24,283 nt of DNA, taken from Bacilli bacterium (GTDB lineage Bacteria; Bacillota_I; Bacilli_A; RF39; UBA660). Of this stretch, positions 1-7,939 are shown one piece after another. The stretch is from NCBI GenBank assembly GCA_016293205.1, contig JAEDES010000017.1, positions 1 to 24,283 on the forward strand, read 5' to 3'. The translations under genes were made by a program, and so were the position numbers. The first letter of the stretch is position 1, and each line of letters begins with the position of its first letter. The notes beneath the pieces were generated by a model. The model was not told the origin of the DNA. It saw only the letters and a list, made by a program, of their open reading frames with translations, and did no database searches.

Positions 1-59
1 AATGAAAGGGATCAATCAAAAGAGATGTATTTCCCTTAAGATTGATTATACGTGAAATA

Positions 60-833
60 ATGAGAAATTTTAGTGACGAAATAATAGGTCAAAGTAGACA
101 TCAATTTATATATGGAGAAAATGGTAAAAGAAGAGAAGAAATACTTAGGAGTATTGTTAATGATAACCCAATAGTTTGTGATGTTAATGAGCCAGGTTCA
201 ATCTATTTGGGTGATGATTATTTAAGTGGTGAAGAAAGTGTAGACCAATTAGATAGTTATAGAAAGTTTGCAATTGCAAGAGAAAATTTTAATTTTGCTG
301 TTTGTGGTAAGTTATTAGATGAGGCATTATCTTTGGATATTAATGCTCGTAGTGATGAGTTCTTAAGTAGAATGAATCGATTATTCGTAGATAATGGACA
401 ATCAATTGATGATTTAGATTCTTTAGTTAGAGTTTTATATCAAACAAGAGATTTTTATAGAGACGGTTATAAAACTTATTTAGAAACAGGAGTGTTTCCG
501 AGTCTTGAAGGATTACCAATTAAATTTATGGAATTAGATTCTTTTATGCATTATTATAAGAAACTATTAAATAATAAATCTTATTTCTCTGTTGTAGTTG
601 ATCAACAAAAACCTATTTCATCATTATCTAAAAGGGCAATAAATGATGTGGTTGGTAAGAGAATAAACGCTGATATTTCTATGAAGGTAGCTTGTCAACC
701 AGGTGAATGGGAAACATATTATGATTTAAGTGGTCAATTTGTTCAATGTGTTCATGACTATGGTGTGGTTGAATTAGATGATTCATTAAATCAATATGTT
801 AAAAAGAGAAAAAGTGAAAGAATGGGTGAATAA
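60..833 (+). CDS. Unrecognised protein with degenerate P-loop-like motif
   Basis: I do not recognise the family with confidence. The ATG at 60 gives a 257-residue soluble protein; an in-frame TTG at 42 adds six residues. Neither has a clear Shine-Dalgarno sequence. Near the N-terminus it reads IYGENGKRREEILRSI, which resembles a nucleotide-binding P-loop that has lost residues (no GK[ST]). Further on, an acidic residue after hydrophobics (VVVDQQKPIS) followed by a GKR and a C-terminal PGEWETYYDLSG...HDYG stretch loosely recalls divergent ORC/CDC6-like AAA ATPases. That resemblance is only an inference. A second frame opens with ATG at 2 and stops at TGA 53-55, so the true 5' end may be frameshifted or this may be the tail of an upstream gene. 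A T-run follows the stop but I see no convincing hairpin. Confidence 0.6.
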   Translation: MRNFSDEIIGQSRHQFIYGENGKRREEILRSIVNDNPIVCDVNEPGSIYLGDDYLSGEESVDQLDSYRKFAIARENFNFAVCGKLLDEALSLDINARSDEFLSRMNRLFVDNGQSIDDLDSLVRVLYQTRDFYRDGYKTYLETGVFPSLEGLPIKFMELDSFMHYYKKLLNNKSYFSVVVDQQKPISSLSKRAINDVVGKRINADISMKVACQPGEWETYYDLSGQFVQCVHDYGVVELDDSLNQYVKKRKSERMGE

Positions 834-880
834 CCTGTTCTTTTTTTTGTAATAAAATTTAATTTTTTTCGTTTGTTCGA

Positions 881-909
881 TTGATAAAACAAATGTTCGG
901 TGTTATGAT
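881..909 (+). promoter_or_regulatory. dinD promoter with LexA-like operator
   Basis: TTGATA at 881-886, a 17-base spacer and TATGAT at 904-909 (with an upstream TGT, an extended -10). The spacer contains AAAACAAATGTTCG at 886-899. Compared with the Bacillus SOS box (CGAAC RNRY GTTCG), the spacer AAAT and the GTTCG half match, and only the outer two bases of the left half differ. A repressor bound here would block RNA polymerase directly. Confidence 0.7.
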
Positions 910-938
910 ATGAATCATTATTAATTAGGAGGGTTTAT

Positions 939-1754
939 ATGGAGATTGAAAAGTATAGTGTTAGAATGTTTGAGGATATTAAACATACTGATGAATTTGG
1001 AAATGAATATTGGGAGGCAAGAGAACTTCAAGGGTTATTAGGGTATAAAGAGTGGCGTTGGTTTTTTAATGTTATAGAGAAAGCACAAATTGCATGTTTA
1101 CAAAGTAATAATGATGTTAATTGCCATTTTGGAGTTTACTCCAAAATCGTAAAAGCTGGTGCAACATCAAAGAATATTATTGATTATAAATTAAGTAGAT
1201 ATGCTTGTTATTTGATTGTTCAAAATGCAAATCCTAAGTTTGAAACTGTTGCTTTAGGACAAACTTATTTTGCAATTCAAACTAGAAAGATGGAACTTAC
1301 TGAGGAAGAATATTCTAAATTAAGTGAAGATGAAAAAAGACTTTATAGAAGACAACGAACAAGAGATGGTAATAAAGCATTGTATAAGGTTGCAGTTACT
1401 AAAGGTGTTAAAAATTTTGATAAGTTTACTAATGCTGGATATAGAGGTTTATATAATGGTGAAACTGCTGATGATATTGCAAAGAGAAAAGGACTTCGAT
1501 ATAGAGAAGAGATACTTGATTATATGGGGAGTGCAGAACTTGTTGCAAATGAATTCAGAATTGTTCAAACAGAAGAGTTATTAAATCGTCAAAAAGAAAA
1601 AAGTGAAAAGTTAGCGAGTGATACTCATTTTAGAGTTGGTAAGGAAGTTAGAGACACTATTAAAAGATTAGGTAATACAATGCCTGAGGATTTACCTACT
1701 CCTAAAAGGTCTATAAAAGATTTAGAAAAAGAAGAAATAAAGAAATTAAAATAA
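939..1754 (+). CDS. dinD: DNA damage-inducible protein D (DinD-like, BRO-N domain)
   Basis: A 271-residue protein that matches the DinD family by pattern. The N-terminus FEDIKHTDEFGNEYWEARELQ is followed by LLGYKEWRWFFNVIEKA, then a helical C-terminal half. The BRO-N-like region occupies roughly residues 10-110. In E. coli DinD is LexA-controlled and acts on RecA filaments; this is known of the family and not shown here. The promoter just upstream carries a LexA-box-like sequence, which supports SOS control. The start has a strong AGGAGG at 929-934. No terminator is obvious after the stop; the next promoter-like -10 lies within a few bases. Confidence 0.85.
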   Translation: MEIEKYSVRMFEDIKHTDEFGNEYWEARELQGLLGYKEWRWFFNVIEKAQIACLQSNNDVNCHFGVYSKIVKAGATSKNIIDYKLSRYACYLIVQNANPKFETVALGQTYFAIQTRKMELTEEEYSKLSEDEKRLYRRQRTRDGNKALYKVAVTKGVKNFDKFTNAGYRGLYNGETADDIAKRKGLRYREEILDYMGSAELVANEFRIVQTEELLNRQKEKSEKLASDTHFRVGKEVRDTIKRLGNTMPEDLPTPKRSIKDLEKEEIKKLK

Positions 1755-1758
1755 AAAA

Positions 1759-1764
1759 TATGAT
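1759..1764 (+). promoter_or_regulatory. Candidate -10 for the ABC transporter unit
   Basis: TATGAT lies directly after dinD and 22 bases before the start codon of the small membrane ORF. No good -35 is visible at 16-18 bases upstream. The 26 bases from 1759 are nearly identical to the leader of the Nudix gene at 5087-5112. Confidence 0.4.
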
Positions 1765-1785
1765 ATATTATTAATAGGTGATTTT

Positions 1786-1950
1786 ATGAATAAAAAATTT
1801 AATTATATGGGTTCTATTGGAATTATTTTATATGTAATTATTACTTTGATTGATCGTGTTATTTATAAATTGCCTGATTTAATTTATATTATAAGTTTAT
1901 TAATTGCATTAGTATTTGTAGTGATTGGAATTATTAAAAGTAGGAGGTAG
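1786..1950 (+). CDS. Small two-helix membrane protein
   Basis: A 54-residue ORF starting MNKKFNYMGSIGIILYV. It has two hydrophobic segments (about residues 8-22 and 32-50) separated by a short polar turn, and a basic C-terminus (KSRR). AGGTG at 1776-1780 gives a good ribosome site. Its last codons and stop (AGGAGGTAG) supply the Shine-Dalgarno sequence of the ABC ATPase that begins three bases later, so it is translationally linked to the transporter. No family is recognised; it could be an accessory subunit of the transporter. Confidence 0.65.
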   Translation: MNKKFNYMGSIGIILYVIITLIDRVIYKLPDLIYIISLLIALVFVVIGIIKSRR

Positions 1951-1952
1951 TT

Positions 1953-2651
1953 ATGGCATTCATAGAGTTTAAAGATGTTAGAAAAGAATATACTGGAGAG
2001 GTTAATGTATTAGCTGTTAATAATTGTTCTTTTGAAATAGAAGAGGGAGAATTTGTAGTTATACTTGGACAAAGTGGAGCAGGTAAAACAACTATTTTAA
2101 ATATGCTAGGAGGGATGGATATTCCTAGTAAAGGTAAGATTATTGTAGATGGTAAAAGAGTAGATAAATTCAGTAATAAAGAATTAGTTGAATATAGAAG
2201 ACATGATATTGGATTTGTTTTTCAATTTTATAATTTAATTGCTAATCTTACTACTATTGAAAATATTGAGTTAGCATGTCAGTTATGTAAAGATGCTTTA
2301 GAACCAAAAGTTATTTTAAAATTAGTAGGACTTGATCATAGAATGAAGAACTTTCCTTCACAACTTTCTGGAGGAGAACAGCAAAGAGTTGCTATTGCAC
2401 GTGCGATAGCTAAAAATCCTAAGTTATTATTATGTGATGAACCTACAGGAGCCCTTGATAGTGAAACTGGTAAAAAGATATTTGATTTATTAATTAAGAA
2501 TTGTAAAAATATGGGAATGACTACTGTAGTTATTACTCATAATAGTTCAATTAGTGAAGTTGCTGATAAAGTTATTACTATAAAGAATGGTACAGTTGAT
2601 AATATTAAGATTAATAAAAGACCTAAAAAAGTAAGTGAGATTGAGTGGTGA
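1953..2651 (+). CDS. ABC transporter ATP-binding protein (MacB/LolD/FtsE type)
   Basis: A 232-residue nucleotide-binding subunit. Walker A GQSGAGKT is at residues 39-46, Q-loop VFQFYN near 89-94, signature LSGGEQQR at 138-145, Walker B LLLCDEP at 158-164 and the switch His at 196 (VITH). The class matches ATPases that energise FtsX/MacB-type permeases, used for antimicrobial peptide resistance, lipoprotein traffic or export, rather than solute importers. The permease follows four bases after its stop. The gene ends Glu-Trp-stop as GAG TGG TGA, and that GGTGA also serves as the permease ribosome site. Confidence 0.93.
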   Translation: MAFIEFKDVRKEYTGEVNVLAVNNCSFEIEEGEFVVILGQSGAGKTTILNMLGGMDIPSKGKIIVDGKRVDKFSNKELVEYRRHDIGFVFQFYNLIANLTTIENIELACQLCKDALEPKVILKLVGLDHRMKNFPSQLSGGEQQRVAIARAIAKNPKLLLCDEPTGALDSETGKKIFDLLIKNCKNMGMTTVVITHNSSISEVADKVITIKNGTVDNIKINKRPKKVSEIEW

Positions 2652-2655
2652 TAAA

Positions 2656-5061
2656 ATGCTAATAAAGAATTCTTTAAAAAAGATAAAGAAGTCATTTGGT
2701 AGATATTTATCACTTGTATTAATTATTTTTATTGGTGTTGGCTTTTATACTGGGATTATTGAAAGTATTCCTAATATTAAGAGAGTTCAAACAGAATTTT
2801 ATAATGATAAAAATACAATGGATATTAAAGTTCTTAGTACTTTAGGATTAAATGATGAAGATATTTTAGAAATTAGTAAAGTAGATGATGTATCTGTTGT
2901 TGTGGGAAGTTATTCTGTTGATACTTTAGTTGATGATAATGTAGTTAGAGTTCATGCAATAGAAGAAGAAATTAATAGGCCTTTATTATTAGATGGTAAA
3001 ATGCCTAAAAATAGTGATGAATGTTTAGCAGATGATAATTATTATGATGTAGGAGATATTATTACTATTAAAGAAGGTTATAGTGATGATTTAAGTATTT
3101 CTGAATACAAAGTAGTTGGAACTATATATTCTCCAATGTATACTGGAAATGAATATGGTATTAGTGATATTGGTAATGGTAAACTTTATTCATTTATTTA
3201 TGTAGATAAAGATAATTTCTTATTTGATTATTATACTGAGGCTTTTGTTAGTATTAATACAGATGATGATATTCCTTATAATGAAGATTATTATGAAGAT
3301 GTAGAAGATGTTATTGAAGATATAAAACTTGTTGGTGAAGAAAGAATTAATGATAGAATTAATAATATTGTTGCTAGTAGTTTTGGAATGATTACTAAAG
3401 AAAGTTTAAGTAATAATACTTGGTATGTTATGAATAGAGGAGAAGCAATTGCTTCATATTTAATACTTGGTTCTCAATATGATCAAGTTACTACTATAGC
3501 AAATATTATTCCGATATTTTTTATAATTATTGTTGCTTTAATGACTTCAAATACAATGAAGAGAATGATTACTGAAGAACGTGGAGAGATGGGAACATTA
3601 CTTTCTCTTGGATTTAGTAATAAGAGTGTTATTTTTACATATTTACTTTATGTTATTTCTGCTACTTTAAGTGGATCAATACTTGGATATTTTATAGGTA
3701 CATTATTATTACCTCAAATTGTATATAATTGTTTTCCAATATTTTTTCCTGATATAAAATATTATTTTGATTTTGGATTATTATTAGTATCAGTAGTTGT
3801 ATCTTGTTTATTAATGATATGTGTTACAATTTCTGCGTGTAGAAAAGAATTAAAAGATAGACCTGCTTATTTACTTAGACCTATTGCTCCTAAGAGTGGA
3901 AAAATTATTTTATTAGAAAGAATACATTTTATATGGAGTAGATTATCTTTTTCAATGAAAATTACAATGAGAAATATATCTAGATATAAAAGTAGAGTTT
4001 TAATTACTTTAATTGGTAGTGCTGGATGTTGCTTTTTAATCTTATTAGGTTTTGCACTTAGAGATAGTATTAGAATGGTTGGAACTAAACAATATAATGA
4101 TATTGTTAAATATGATAATTTAATTGTTTTAAATAAAAGTGTAGATGATTTTAGTTCTTTAAAATATGATTTTTCTGGATTAGTTGAAGATGAATTATTG
4201 CTTAGTCAATCTAGTTATAAAGCTGTTAATGATGAAGATAATTTAGATTTATATGTAGTAGTTCCAGAAAATGAAGAATTATTTTATAAATACTTTTTAT
4301 TAAATGATAATAAAAATGGATCTAAATTAACATTTGAAGATGGTATTATAATTACACCAAAAATTGCAGAAAGATTTGATGTTGAAGTTGGAGATATTCT
4401 TACTATTGAAAGTTCTGATAAAGAGAAGTTTAGAATTAGAGTTGGTGGAATTATTGAAAATTATGTATCAAATTATATTTATATGACAAGGGATAAATAT
4501 TTAGAAATATTTGGAGAAGATGTTTCATATAATGTAGTTGTTTCTAAGAATGTTGCATCTAGTGATGAAATTGCTAGAAAACTTCTTAATACTGGAAAAG
4601 TTGTTAGTGTTAGTTTTTCTAAAGATATGTTAAAGAGTGCTAATGAAATGGTTGAAGGATTAGATGAAGTTGTTGTTGTATTGGTAATTATTTCTTGTAT
4701 GTTAGCAATTACTGTTTTATATAATTTAACTAGTATAAATATTAGTGAAAGAACTAGAGAAATTGCAACATTAAAAGTATTAGGATTTACAGATAAAGAA
4801 TCTAATTCATATATTTATAGAGAGACTATGATTACAGTATGTTTTGGTATAATTTTAGGAATGTTAATTACACCTCCATTACATAATATTGTAATGAGTT
4901 ATTTAGAGGTTGATACTTTAGTTTTTTTAAAAATGATTAAGATTGAAAGTTATATTTATGCTTTAGTTTTAACATTTATTTTTGCATTAATTATGCAAGT
5001 AGTTACATATTTAAAAATTAAGAAAATTGATATGATTGAATCACTAAAATCAGTAGAATAA
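2656..5061 (+). CDS. FtsX/MacB-type ABC transporter permease
   Basis: About 801 residues from the ATG at 2656; an upstream in-frame GTG at 2635 would overlap the ATPase and is not needed. One N-terminal membrane helix is followed by a roughly 240-residue extracytoplasmic region rich in Asp/Tyr. Then come an FtsX-like block of three helices (including IIPIFFIIIVALMTSNTMKR), a linker with another helix (RVLITLIGSAGCCFLILLGF), a second extracytoplasmic domain, and a final FtsX block (VLVIISCMLAITVLYNL, ISERTREIATLKVLGF, C-terminal helices). This duplicated layout is typical of single-polypeptide FtsX permeases that pair with the preceding ATPase. The substrate cannot be read from sequence. A strong terminator follows the stop. 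Confidence 0.92.
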   Translation: MLIKNSLKKIKKSFGRYLSLVLIIFIGVGFYTGIIESIPNIKRVQTEFYNDKNTMDIKVLSTLGLNDEDILEISKVDDVSVVVGSYSVDTLVDDNVVRVHAIEEEINRPLLLDGKMPKNSDECLADDNYYDVGDIITIKEGYSDDLSISEYKVVGTIYSPMYTGNEYGISDIGNGKLYSFIYVDKDNFLFDYYTEAFVSINTDDDIPYNEDYYEDVEDVIEDIKLVGEERINDRINNIVASSFGMITKESLSNNTWYVMNRGEAIASYLILGSQYDQVTTIANIIPIFFIIIVALMTSNTMKRMITEERGEMGTLLSLGFSNKSVIFTYLLYVISATLSGSILGYFIGTLLLPQIVYNCFPIFFPDIKYYFDFGLLLVSVVVSCLLMICVTISACRKELKDRPAYLLRPIAPKSGKIILLERIHFIWSRLSFSMKITMRNISRYKSRVLITLIGSAGCCFLILLGFALRDSIRMVGTKQYNDIVKYDNLIVLNKSVDDFSSLKYDFSGLVEDELLLSQSSYKAVNDEDNLDLYVVVPENEELFYKYFLLNDNKNGSKLTFEDGIIITPKIAERFDVEVGDILTIESSDKEKFRIRVGGIIENYVSNYIYMTRDKYLEIFGEDVSYNVVVSKNVASSDEIARKLLNTGKVVSVSFSKDMLKSANEMVEGLDEVVVVLVIISCMLAITVLYNLTSINISERTREIATLKVLGFTDKESNSYIYRETMITVCFGIILGMLITPPLHNIVMSYLEVDTLVFLKMIKIESYIYALVLTFIFALIMQVVTYLKIKKIDMIESLKSVE

Positions 5062-5084
5062 AACCGAGTTTCTCGGTTTTTTAT
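5062..5084 (+). terminator. Intrinsic terminator after ABC permease
   Basis: The stem AACCGAG/CTCGGTT with a short TTT-type loop is followed directly by a T-run. It begins right after the stop codon. Confidence 0.88.
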
Positions 5085-5086
5085 TT

Positions 5087-5097
5087 TATGATATAGT
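5087..5097 (+). promoter_or_regulatory. Candidate -10 region of Nudix/GNAT unit
   Basis: TATGAT (5087-5092) overlaps TATAGT (5092-5097) directly after the terminator T-run. No -35 close to consensus is visible. The leader from here to the ribosome site AGGTGAT almost duplicates that at 1759. Confidence 0.4.
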
Positions 5098-5115
5098 ATT
5101 AGTAGGTGATTTAAT

Positions 5116-5517
5116 ATGAAAAGAATGAATGTGATTGTAGTATTTGATAAAGAATTAAAAAATGTACTAATGTGTAAGAGAGCAAAAGAACCTTACAAAG
5201 GACTTTATAACTTAGTTGGTGGAAAAATAGAAGATGATAATTCTTTAGAAGAAGCATATCGTGAATTAGAAGAAGAAACTGCTATTAGTAAGAAAGATAT
5301 TTATATTGAACATTTTATGGATTTTACTTATATAAAGTGGGATATGGAAATAGAAGTTTATTATGGAGTATTAAAACATGATGTTACTTTAGTAGAAGAA
5401 GTTAATAAATTAGAATGGATAAGTTTAGATGAGAATTTCTTTGATATGAAAAAATTTGCTGGAGAGGGAAATATTGGTCATATGATAAAAGAAATTATGA
5501 TTGATATGGAGAAATAA
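5116..5517 (+). CDS. Nudix hydrolase (MutT-like)
   Basis: A 133-residue single-domain Nudix protein. The Nudix box spans residues 35-57: G35, Asp41 where Glu is usual, then RELEEETAI with R49-E50 and the metal-binding E53-E54. Ala56 replaces the usual Gly. Compared with the common GGKxExGE loop it is one residue shorter. The N-terminal context (LMCKRAKEPYKGLYNLVGG) resembles 8-oxo-dGTP or nucleotide diphosphatases, so nucleotide-pool sanitation is likely but the substrate is unproven. AGGTGAT precedes the ATG. A GNAT gene starts one base after its stop. Confidence 0.9.
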   Translation: MKRMNVIVVFDKELKNVLMCKRAKEPYKGLYNLVGGKIEDDNSLEEAYRELEEETAISKKDIYIEHFMDFTYIKWDMEIEVYYGVLKHDVTLVEEVNKLEWISLDENFFDMKKFAGEGNIGHMIKEIMIDMEK

Positions 5518-5518
5518 A

Positions 5519-5983
5519 ATGATTAAATTAGATAAAGTTTTATTAGAAGAAAAAGAATTATTATTTAGATTATTACAGTTTGCTTTATATGATGGTAGTT
5601 TATATAATACTAATAAAATTGGAAGAGATGGATTATTTCCTTATAAGTGGTTTGATAATTATTTTAGTGATTCTGATCGAGAGGCGTTTTTTATTAGGGA
5701 TGATGATAAGATAGTTGGTTTTGTAATGATAAATCAATTTATGAAGAAATGTGATAGTGGACATAGTGTTGCAGAATTTTTAGTACTTCCTGAATATAGA
5801 AGAAATCATATTGGTAAAAAAGTAGCTTTTTTAGTATTTGATATGTATCCTGGTAATTGGGAAGTTGAACCTATAGAAAATAGTAATGAAGCATGTCGTT
5901 TTTGGGAAAATGTTGTTATAAATTATACTGATAATAATTATGATTTTTCTGATGGAATATATGTGTTTAAAAAGTACTCTTAG
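5519..5983 (+). CDS. GNAT-family N-acetyltransferase
   Basis: 154 residues from the ATG at 5519, preceded by GGAG at 5508-5511. An in-frame ATG at 5501 lies inside the Nudix gene and is disfavoured. The GNAT core is visible: a beta strand IVGFVMINQF, then AEFLVLPEYRRNHIGKKVAFLVFD, the acetyl-CoA-binding R/Q-x-x-G-x-G/A variant (here RRNHIGKK), then ENSNEACRFWENV with the usual Asn and aromatic. The acceptor substrate is unknown. The coupling to the Nudix gene suggests a two-gene operon. Confidence 0.88.
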   Translation: MIKLDKVLLEEKELLFRLLQFALYDGSLYNTNKIGRDGLFPYKWFDNYFSDSDREAFFIRDDDKIVGFVMINQFMKKCDSGHSVAEFLVLPEYRRNHIGKKVAFLVFDMYPGNWEVEPIENSNEACRFWENVVINYTDNNYDFSDGIYVFKKYS

Positions 5984-5998
5984 TAGTACTTTTTTTGT
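5969..5998 (+). terminator. Intrinsic terminator overlapping GNAT stop
   Basis: AAAGTACT (5971-5978) pairs with AGTACTTT (5985-5992), loop CTTAGT, followed by T's. The TAG stop (5981-5983) sits in the loop region, so the hairpin uses the last codons of the gene. Confidence 0.88.
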
Positions 5999-6026
5999 TG
6001 AAAAATAATATTTCATTAGGTTTTTT

Positions 6027-6045
6027 TAAGTACTTATGTTATAAT
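6027..6045 (+). promoter_or_regulatory. Extended -10 promoter with flanking palindrome (VTC unit)
   Basis: TGTTATAAT with TATAAT at 6040-6045 is an extended -10. Immediately upstream is TAAGTACTTA at 6027-6036, a perfect 10-base palindrome in the spacer, which could be an operator. No good -35 is visible. Confidence 0.6.
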
Positions 6046-6078
6046 AAATGCTGTCAGTTGAATTATATAGGAGTAGAT

Positions 6079-6774
6079 ATGGCTAATGATATTTTTAGAA
6101 GAGTAGAGAAAAAGTATTTATTAACTAGAGATGATTATGAATCATTGATGGATAGAATTTGGTTTTTTATTACAGAAGATACTTATTTTAAAAGTAATAT
6201 TTCTAATATATATTATGATAGTTGTGATAATGAATTAATTATTAATTCAATTGATAAACCTATATTTAAAGAAAAAGTTAGAGTAAGAAGTTATGCTATT
6301 CCTAAGAAGGATAAAGATATTGTCTTTTTAGAAGTAAAAAGAAAATTTAAAGGAGTAGTTGGAAAAAGAAGAGTAAAACTTACTTTAAAAGAATTTTATG
6401 ATTTTATAGAAAAAAGAAAATATAAAGATAGTCAGATTTTTAGAGAATTACATTATATTTTTGATTTTTATAAGTTACAACCAATGATGTTTGTTGGTTA
6501 TGATAGATTAAGTTATAAAGGTAAAGATGATGAAAATCTTCGTATTACATTTGATTCTAATTTAAGAAGTAGAGAAGATGATTTAAGATTAGAATTAGGA
6601 GATCATGGTGAAAAGTATTTTGATGAAGATATGTATATTATGGAGATTAAAACATTAGGGGCAATGCCTTGGTGGTTAGTAGAAGCTTTATCAGAACTTA
6701 AAATTTATCCAATTTCATTTTCTAAGATTGGAAATATTTATTGTAAAAAGTTGGAGGTAGAAAATGTTAAATAG
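6079..6774 (+). CDS. VTC-type polyphosphate polymerase domain protein
   Basis: 231 residues from the ATG at 6079, preceded by AGGAG; the longer in-frame TTG at 5995 lies before the promoter and is rejected. The protein has the triphosphate-tunnel pattern of the VTC domain. It starts RRVEKKYLL, has YYDS after a strand, KEKVRVRSY, FLEVKRKFKG, a YDRLSY strand, LRITFDSNLRSR, and YIMEIKTLGAMPWWLVEAL near the end. In yeast Vtc4 this domain makes inorganic polyphosphate from ATP. Bacterial homologues often sit beside DUF4956 membrane proteins, as here: the next gene starts inside this one. Polyphosphate synthesis is the likely role by family and context. Confidence 0.9.
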   Translation: MANDIFRRVEKKYLLTRDDYESLMDRIWFFITEDTYFKSNISNIYYDSCDNELIINSIDKPIFKEKVRVRSYAIPKKDKDIVFLEVKRKFKGVVGKRRVKLTLKEFYDFIEKRKYKDSQIFRELHYIFDFYKLQPMMFVGYDRLSYKGKDDENLRITFDSNLRSREDDLRLELGDHGEKYFDEDMYIMEIKTLGAMPWWLVEALSELKIYPISFSKIGNIYCKKLEVENVK

Positions 6775-7435
6775 TATTTTAAATGGAACAAGTAGTTCAA
6801 TTGAATTAACATCTATAATGATATGTATAGTATGTTCAGTTGTATTAGGATTAATAGTTGCATTTACTTATAGATCAACTGGTAAATATAGTAAGAATTT
6901 TTTAATTACATTAACAATGTTACCTTTATTAGTTGAAGCAGTAATTATAATGGTTAATGGTAACTTAGGTACTTCTGTTGCAATACTTGGAGCATTTAGT
7001 TTAGTTAAATTTAGAAGTATACCGGGAACTTCAAAAGAAATATTGTGTGTATTCTTTGCAATGACTATTGGTCTTGCATGTGGAATGGGACATGTATTCT
7101 TTGCAGGAATTATTACATTAATTGGATGTTTCTTAATTATTGTTTTAAGTAAAATTAATTTATTTGAATTTAATGGGGAAGTTAAACAATTAAAAATTAT
7201 TATGCCTGAGAATTTAGATTATACTGATGTATTTAATGATATATTCAAAAAATATACTAAGAAAGTAGATTTAGATAAAGTTAAAACTACTAATATGGGA
7301 AGTTTATTTGAACTTACTTATAGAGTTACTTTAAAACCTAGAGCGAATGAAAAGAAGTTTATTGATGATTTAAGAATTCGTAATGGTAATTTAAAAATAG
7401 TTTTATCTCAAATATTAGATGATAAAGATTTATAG
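6764..7435 (+). CDS. DUF4956 membrane protein
   Basis: A 223-residue protein with four predicted membrane segments in the first 130 residues (SIMICIVCSVVLGLIVAFTY, FLITLTMLPLLVEAVIIMV, then ILCVFFAMTIGLACGMG and FAGIITLIGCFLIIVLS). The conserved cytoplasmic loop LGTSVAILGAFSLVKFRS is typical of DUF4956. A soluble C-terminal alpha/beta domain of about 90 residues follows. The ATG overlaps the VTC gene by 11 bases and uses GGAGG inside that gene, so the two are translationally coupled. The DUF4956/VTC pairing suggests it anchors or channels polyphosphate at the membrane; this is inference. Confidence 0.9.
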   Translation: MLNSILNGTSSSIELTSIMICIVCSVVLGLIVAFTYRSTGKYSKNFLITLTMLPLLVEAVIIMVNGNLGTSVAILGAFSLVKFRSIPGTSKEILCVFFAMTIGLACGMGHVFFAGIITLIGCFLIIVLSKINLFEFNGEVKQLKIIMPENLDYTDVFNDIFKKYTKKVDLDKVKTTNMGSLFELTYRVTLKPRANEKKFIDDLRIRNGNLKIVLSQILDDKDL

Positions 7436-7457
7436 ACAACTTTGTTGTCTTTTTTTA
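7435..7457 (+). terminator. Intrinsic terminator after DUF4956 gene
   Basis: GACAAC pairs with GTTGTC around a TTT loop and is followed by seven T's. The TTGTCT at 7445-7450, in the 3' arm, doubles as a candidate -35 for the next gene. Confidence 0.9.
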
Positions 7458-7474
7458 TTGTTGTTTGATATAAT
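7445..7474 (+). promoter_or_regulatory. Promoter overlapping upstream terminator
   Basis: TTGTCT (7445-7450), an 18-base spacer made largely of the terminator T-run, and TATAAT at 7469-7474 with a preceding TGA (extended -10). Confidence 0.7.
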
Positions 7475-7507
7475 GAAGTAAATATTATAGTAGAGGCAGG
7501 GGATATA

Positions 7508-7939
7508 ATGGATAGTTTTAATGATGAAGTTTCTTATTATACAATTAATGGTGAAGTTTTGGATAATAGAAATAGAGTATTATACGATTTAACTGGTATT
7601 AGAATTCATATGATTGATCATGTTTTTGATGAAAAAGAAGTTTATGATTATGTAAAGGGACAAATTGGTAAAACAAGAGAAGATATAGATGAAGGTAAAG
7701 ATTTAGAAGCAGCTGCTAGAGTAATTAGTATGCAATTATTATTAGGAATTGACGTTAAAATGAAAAGTGCTGTTCAAGATATTAAAGATGGAGTTGTTTC
7801 TTTACCAGAAGAATATAATACAAGTGTATTAAGAAGTGTTATTAGTAGTAGATTAAGTGGAGATGTTAATAAGGAATTGTTAGAAGATGAAGTTTTTATT
7901 CCTAGAGTAGAAGATAGTATGCTTAGGGGGAGTATGTAA
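7508..7939 (+). CDS. Unrecognised soluble protein
   Basis: A 143-residue acidic protein beginning MDSFNDEVSYYTINGEVL. No signal peptide, membrane segment or catalytic motif is visible. The first 45 residues look beta-rich; the middle (KGQIGKTREDIDEGKDLEAAARVISMQLLLG) is helical. AGGGGA at 7498-7502 gives a good ribosome site, and it has its own promoter. The stop TAA shares a base with the ATG of the next gene (TAATG), so the pair is translationally coupled. Function unknown. Confidence 0.8.
   Translation: MDSFNDEVSYYTINGEVLDNRNRVLYDLTGIRIHMIDHVFDEKEVYDYVKGQIGKTREDIDEGKDLEAAARVISMQLLLGIDVKMKSAVQDIKDGVVSLPEEYNTSVLRSVISSRLSGDVNKELLEDEVFIPRVEDSMLRGSM

Noticed and set aside
1324..1584. Plus-strand ORF of 86 residues inside dinD
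   Set aside because: It lies wholly inside dinD in another frame, has no ribosome site, and its Lys/Leu/Ile-rich sequence has no domain character.
5831..6016. Minus-strand ORF of 61 residues over the GNAT end and terminator
   Set aside because: It spans a terminator hairpin and has a composition typical of antisense AT-rich DNA.
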